DNA from: Microbacteriaceae bacterium
Lineage (GTDB): Bacteria; Actinomycetota; Actinomycetes; Actinomycetales; Microbacteriaceae
Assembly (NCBI GenBank): GCA_025463615.1
Contig: JAODAU010000437.1
Coordinates: 1-6,548 of the forward strand
Length of the DNA: 6,548 nucleotides
Direction of reading: 5' to 3'
In this document: positions 4,782 through 6,548 of the stretch, one piece after another
How positions within the stretch are numbered: position 1 is the stretch's first letter
Layout: the number at the start of each line of letters is the position of its first letter
The notes under the pieces: generated by a model
Databases searched by the model: none
What the model saw: only the letters and a program-made list of their open reading frames with translations
Told to the model about the DNA's origin: nothing
Made by a program: the position numbers and the translations under genes

Positions 4782-4790
4782 ACCACCCCC

Positions 4791-5789
4791 ATGACCCGCA
4801 TTGCCATCAACGGTTTCGGACGCATCGGACGCAACGTGCTGCGTGCCCTGCTCGAGCGCGACAGCGACCTCGAGGTCGTCGCCGTGAACGACCTCACCGA
4901 ACCCGCCACCCTCGCCCGACTGCTCGCCTACGACTCGACGGCCGGCCGTCTCGGCCGCCCCGTGACCGTGGACGGCGACACCCTCGTCGTCGACGGCCGT
5001 CGCATCACGGTCCTGGCCGAGCGCGACCCCGCCAACCTGCCGTGGGCCGAGCTGGGCGTCGACATCGTGCTCGAGGCCACCGGCCGGTTCACCGCCGCGA
5101 AGGACGCGAAGGTGCACCTGGATGCCGGCGGCCGCAAGGTGCTCGTCAGCGCCCCCTCCGACGGGGCCGACGTCACCCTCGCGTTCGGCGTCAACACCGA
5201 CGCCTACGACCCGGCCGTGCACACGATCGTCTCCAACGCGTCGTGCACCACCAACGCGCTCGCGCCGCTGGCAGCCGTGCTCGAAGACCTGGCCGGCATC
5301 GAGCACGGGTTCATGACCACCGTGCACGCCTACACGCAGGAGCAGAACCTGCAGGACGGACCGCACCGCGACCCGCGTCGTGCCCGCGCCGCCGGCATCA
5401 ACATCGTGCCGACGACCACCGGCGCAGCGAAGGCCATCGGGCTGGTGCTGCCGGGGCTCGAGGGCAAGCTCTCGGGTGACTCGATCCGCGTACCCGTGCC
5501 GGTCGGCTCGATCGTGGAGCTCAATACGACGGTCGCCCGGGACGTGACGCGCGACGAGGTGCTCGCCGTCTACCGTGCCGCGGCCGAGGGGCCGCTCGCC
5601 GGCATCCTGGAGTACACGGAAGACCCGATCGTGTCGTCGGACATCACCGGCAACCCGGCCTCGTCGATCTTCGACTCGGCGCTGACCCGGGTCGACGGCC
5701 GCCACATCAAGGTGGTCGCCTGGTACGACAACGAGTGGGGTTTCTCCAACCGCGTGGTGGACTCGCTGCAGCTGCTGGCGACCCCCTGA
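4791..5789 (+). CDS. gap: glyceraldehyde-3-phosphate dehydrogenase, type I
   Basis: This enzyme interconverts glyceraldehyde-3-phosphate and 1,3-bisphosphoglycerate in cytosolic glycolysis/gluconeogenesis. The 332-aa length is normal. The N-terminal Rossmann part shows INGFGRIGRN (6-15) and VAVNDL (30-35), where Asp34 matches the NAD-preferring type. The catalytic signature SNASCTTN (148-155) supplies Cys152, with His179 in TTVHAYTQEQN. The phosphate-site region GPHRDPRRARAAG (190-202) departs slightly from the usual KDLRRARAA. Pro191, the equivalent of the NAD-favouring Pro188, is kept. The C-terminus has WYDNEWGFSNRV (311-322). The gene has its own leader and is not followed by pgk or tpiA, so it may be a second GAPDH rather than the one in the usual glycolytic operon. 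That is inference; the function call is secure. Confidence 0.96.
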   Translation: MTRIAINGFGRIGRNVLRALLERDSDLEVVAVNDLTEPATLARLLAYDSTAGRLGRPVTVDGDTLVVDGRRITVLAERDPANLPWAELGVDIVLEATGRFTAAKDAKVHLDAGGRKVLVSAPSDGADVTLAFGVNTDAYDPAVHTIVSNASCTTNALAPLAAVLEDLAGIEHGFMTTVHAYTQEQNLQDGPHRDPRRARAAGINIVPTTTGAAKAIGLVLPGLEGKLSGDSIRVPVPVGSIVELNTTVARDVTRDEVLAVYRAAAEGPLAGILEYTEDPIVSSDITGNPASSIFDSALTRVDGRHIKVVAWYDNEWGFSNRVVDSLQLLATP

Positions 5790-5791
5790 TC

Positions 5792-5805
5792 GGGGCGAGC
5801 GCCCC
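5792..5805 (+). terminator. hairpin after gap, possible terminator
   Basis: GGGGCG-AG-CGCCCC starts two bases after the gap stop codon: a perfect 6-bp GC stem with a 2-nt loop (or 5 bp with 4 nt). It lies between gap and the next promoter, the expected place for termination, but no T-tract follows, so termination would be inefficient or factor-assisted. Confidence 0.4.
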
Positions 5806-5820
5806 AGAGGTGAGCGCGGT

Positions 5821-5826
5821 TACGAT
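5821..5826 (+). promoter_or_regulatory. leaderless-type -10 box of the PrsW-like gene
   Basis: TACGAT fits TANNNT and ends exactly 6 nt before the ATG at 5833, implying transcription from about the first base of the start codon. No clear -35 is seen around 5798-5803. The spacing equals that at the 982 start. Confidence 0.5.
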
Positions 5827-5832
5827 TCGAGG

Positions 5833-6548
5833 ATGACCGCGCTCACCGACACCCCTGCCGCCCCCGAACCCGTGCCGATGGCGCCGGTGCCGGCCCGGCC
5901 GCCGCGTCGCTGGCTCGGACCGAACGGCGGGTGGTGGCTGCTGCTCATCGGGGGCGTCATCCTCGCCGGGTACCTCACCTACGACGCACTGGTCGTGCCG
6001 CACGTCTACACGCGCTCGATCCCCACCGAGTCGATCGTCCTGGGATCCTTCCTGGCGGTGGTGTGCGTGTTCTACACGATGCTCTATCGGCTGCGGACGG
6101 ATGACGGGGTGACGATAGCCCGCCTGTTCGCCGCCCTCGGCGCGGCGGGCCTGCTCACCACGTTCGCCGCGGCGCAGGCGAACGGCGCGATCGCGCGACT
6201 CGGGATCGGGGCGCAGGCGCACCTCGGCGACCGGTCGGTGGGCATCGTCTCCGGGCTGTTCGCCGGCCCGGTCGAGGAGACGCTGAAGGGGCTCACCGTG
6301 CTGCTGGTGGGGCTCACCCTCGCCACGAAGACCTTCCGCGGCGGCCTTTTCGTGGGAGGCGCGGTCGGCCTCGGGTTCGCCGCGTTCGAGAACCTGGAGT
6401 ACCTGGCCAGCGGGTGGAGCAGCCCGATCCTCACGGCGGGCCAGGTGGGCAGCCTGACCCTGCTGACCGTCGGCCGCACGATCATCACCCCACTGCTGCA
6501 CCCGATTCTCACGTCGCTGCTCGGGGGCGCGCTCTTCGCCACCTCGCG
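5833..6548 (+). CDS. PrsW-family intramembrane metalloprotease, C-terminus outside the window
   Basis: The visible 238 residues form a polytopic membrane protein. Residues 1-28 are Pro/Ala-rich and polar, probably cytoplasmic. Hydrophobic helices lie at about 32-50, 66-85, 97-115, 137-162, 170-192 and 203-236. The three PrsW motifs are present: PVEETLKG (146-153, the Glu-Glu-x-x-Lys signature with Glu148/Glu149 and Lys152), GFAAFENLEYL (181-191, the F-x-x-x-E-N type motif), and a histidine in the RTIITPLLHPILTS helix (His223). These residues form the presumed metal site. B. subtilis PrsW cleaves the anti-sigma factor RsiW; the target here is unknown and no sigma/anti-sigma pair is in the window. 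ATG 5833 is supported by the -10 box 6 nt upstream. The gene is separated from gap by a hairpin and probably transcribed independently. The frame is still open at the right edge. Confidence 0.88.
   Translation, partial: MTALTDTPAAPEPVPMAPVPARPPRRWLGPNGGWWLLLIGGVILAGYLTYDALVVPHVYTRSIPTESIVLGSFLAVVCVFYTMLYRLRTDDGVTIARLFAALGAAGLLTTFAAAQANGAIARLGIGAQAHLGDRSVGIVSGLFAGPVEETLKGLTVLLVGLTLATKTFRGGLFVGGAVGLGFAAFENLEYLASGWSSPILTAGQVGSLTLLTVGRTIITPLLHPILTSLLGGALFATS

Noticed and set aside
3735..5705. A 656-codon open frame on the minus strand
   Set aside because: It lies opposite the regulator and gap, which have clear family motifs. Its product is low-complexity and Arg/Gly/His-rich, a by-product of high GC third positions.
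5792..5805. A full-strength intrinsic terminator after gap
   Set aside because: The stem is good but no T-tract follows, so it is listed only as a possible terminator.

Overview
The window is GC-rich (roughly 70% by eye) with strong G/C third-codon bias, GTG starts, TANNNT-type -10 boxes placed just before start codons, and tightly overlapping genes. It also carries coenzyme F420 biosynthesis genes. Together these suggest a high-GC actinobacterium. The frequent word GGATGCC and the overall style resemble Microbacteriaceae, but that family placement is inference.

Left part (1-870, genes on the minus strand). The 5' part of an unrecognised small basic protein runs off the left edge (start near 235). 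Upstream of it is a 377-base stretch without a conventional gene. It holds a candidate 23-residue ORF with a strong ribosome binding site and a plausible promoter, an 11-bp inverted repeat bracketing that promoter, and two small dyads between the mini-ORF and the downstream gene. Next is an 85-aa two-helix membrane protein (613-870).

Central part (982-4694, plus strand). A compact run of genes reads: ABM-fold small protein, FGD-like LLM-class F420-dependent oxidoreductase, cofE (F420-0:L-glutamate ligase), cofC (2-phospholactate/PEP guanylyltransferase) and a GlxA/FtrA-type DJ-1/AraC regulator. The last four are joined by 1-8 nt overlaps (TGATG, ATGGTTAA, TAGTG), so they are probably co-translated. 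CofC builds the activated phospho-acid precursor and CofE adds the glutamate tail. The LLM protein is the likely consumer of the finished cofactor. The other F420 genes (cofD/fbiA and fbiC) are not in the window. The regulator is broken by one in-frame TAG exactly at the junction between its sensor-like domain and its DNA-binding domain.

Right part (4695-6548, plus strand). A stand-alone glyceraldehyde-3-phosphate dehydrogenase gene has a 96-base leader containing a perfect 14-bp palindrome and an 8-bp inverted repeat that could mask its ribosome binding site. It is followed by a hairpin and then the 5' part of a PrsW-family intramembrane protease with a leaderless-type promoter.

Most notable points: the amber codon splitting the regulator, the Arg replacing the FGD catalytic His in the LLM enzyme, a CofE without the FbiB reductase domain, the mini-ORF/inverted-repeat region, and the GGATGCC word bias. 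I see no CRISPR array, tRNA, rRNA or insertion sequence. I see no clearly new system: the core is a recognisable F420 cluster, and the unusual material lies in the small regulatory structures.
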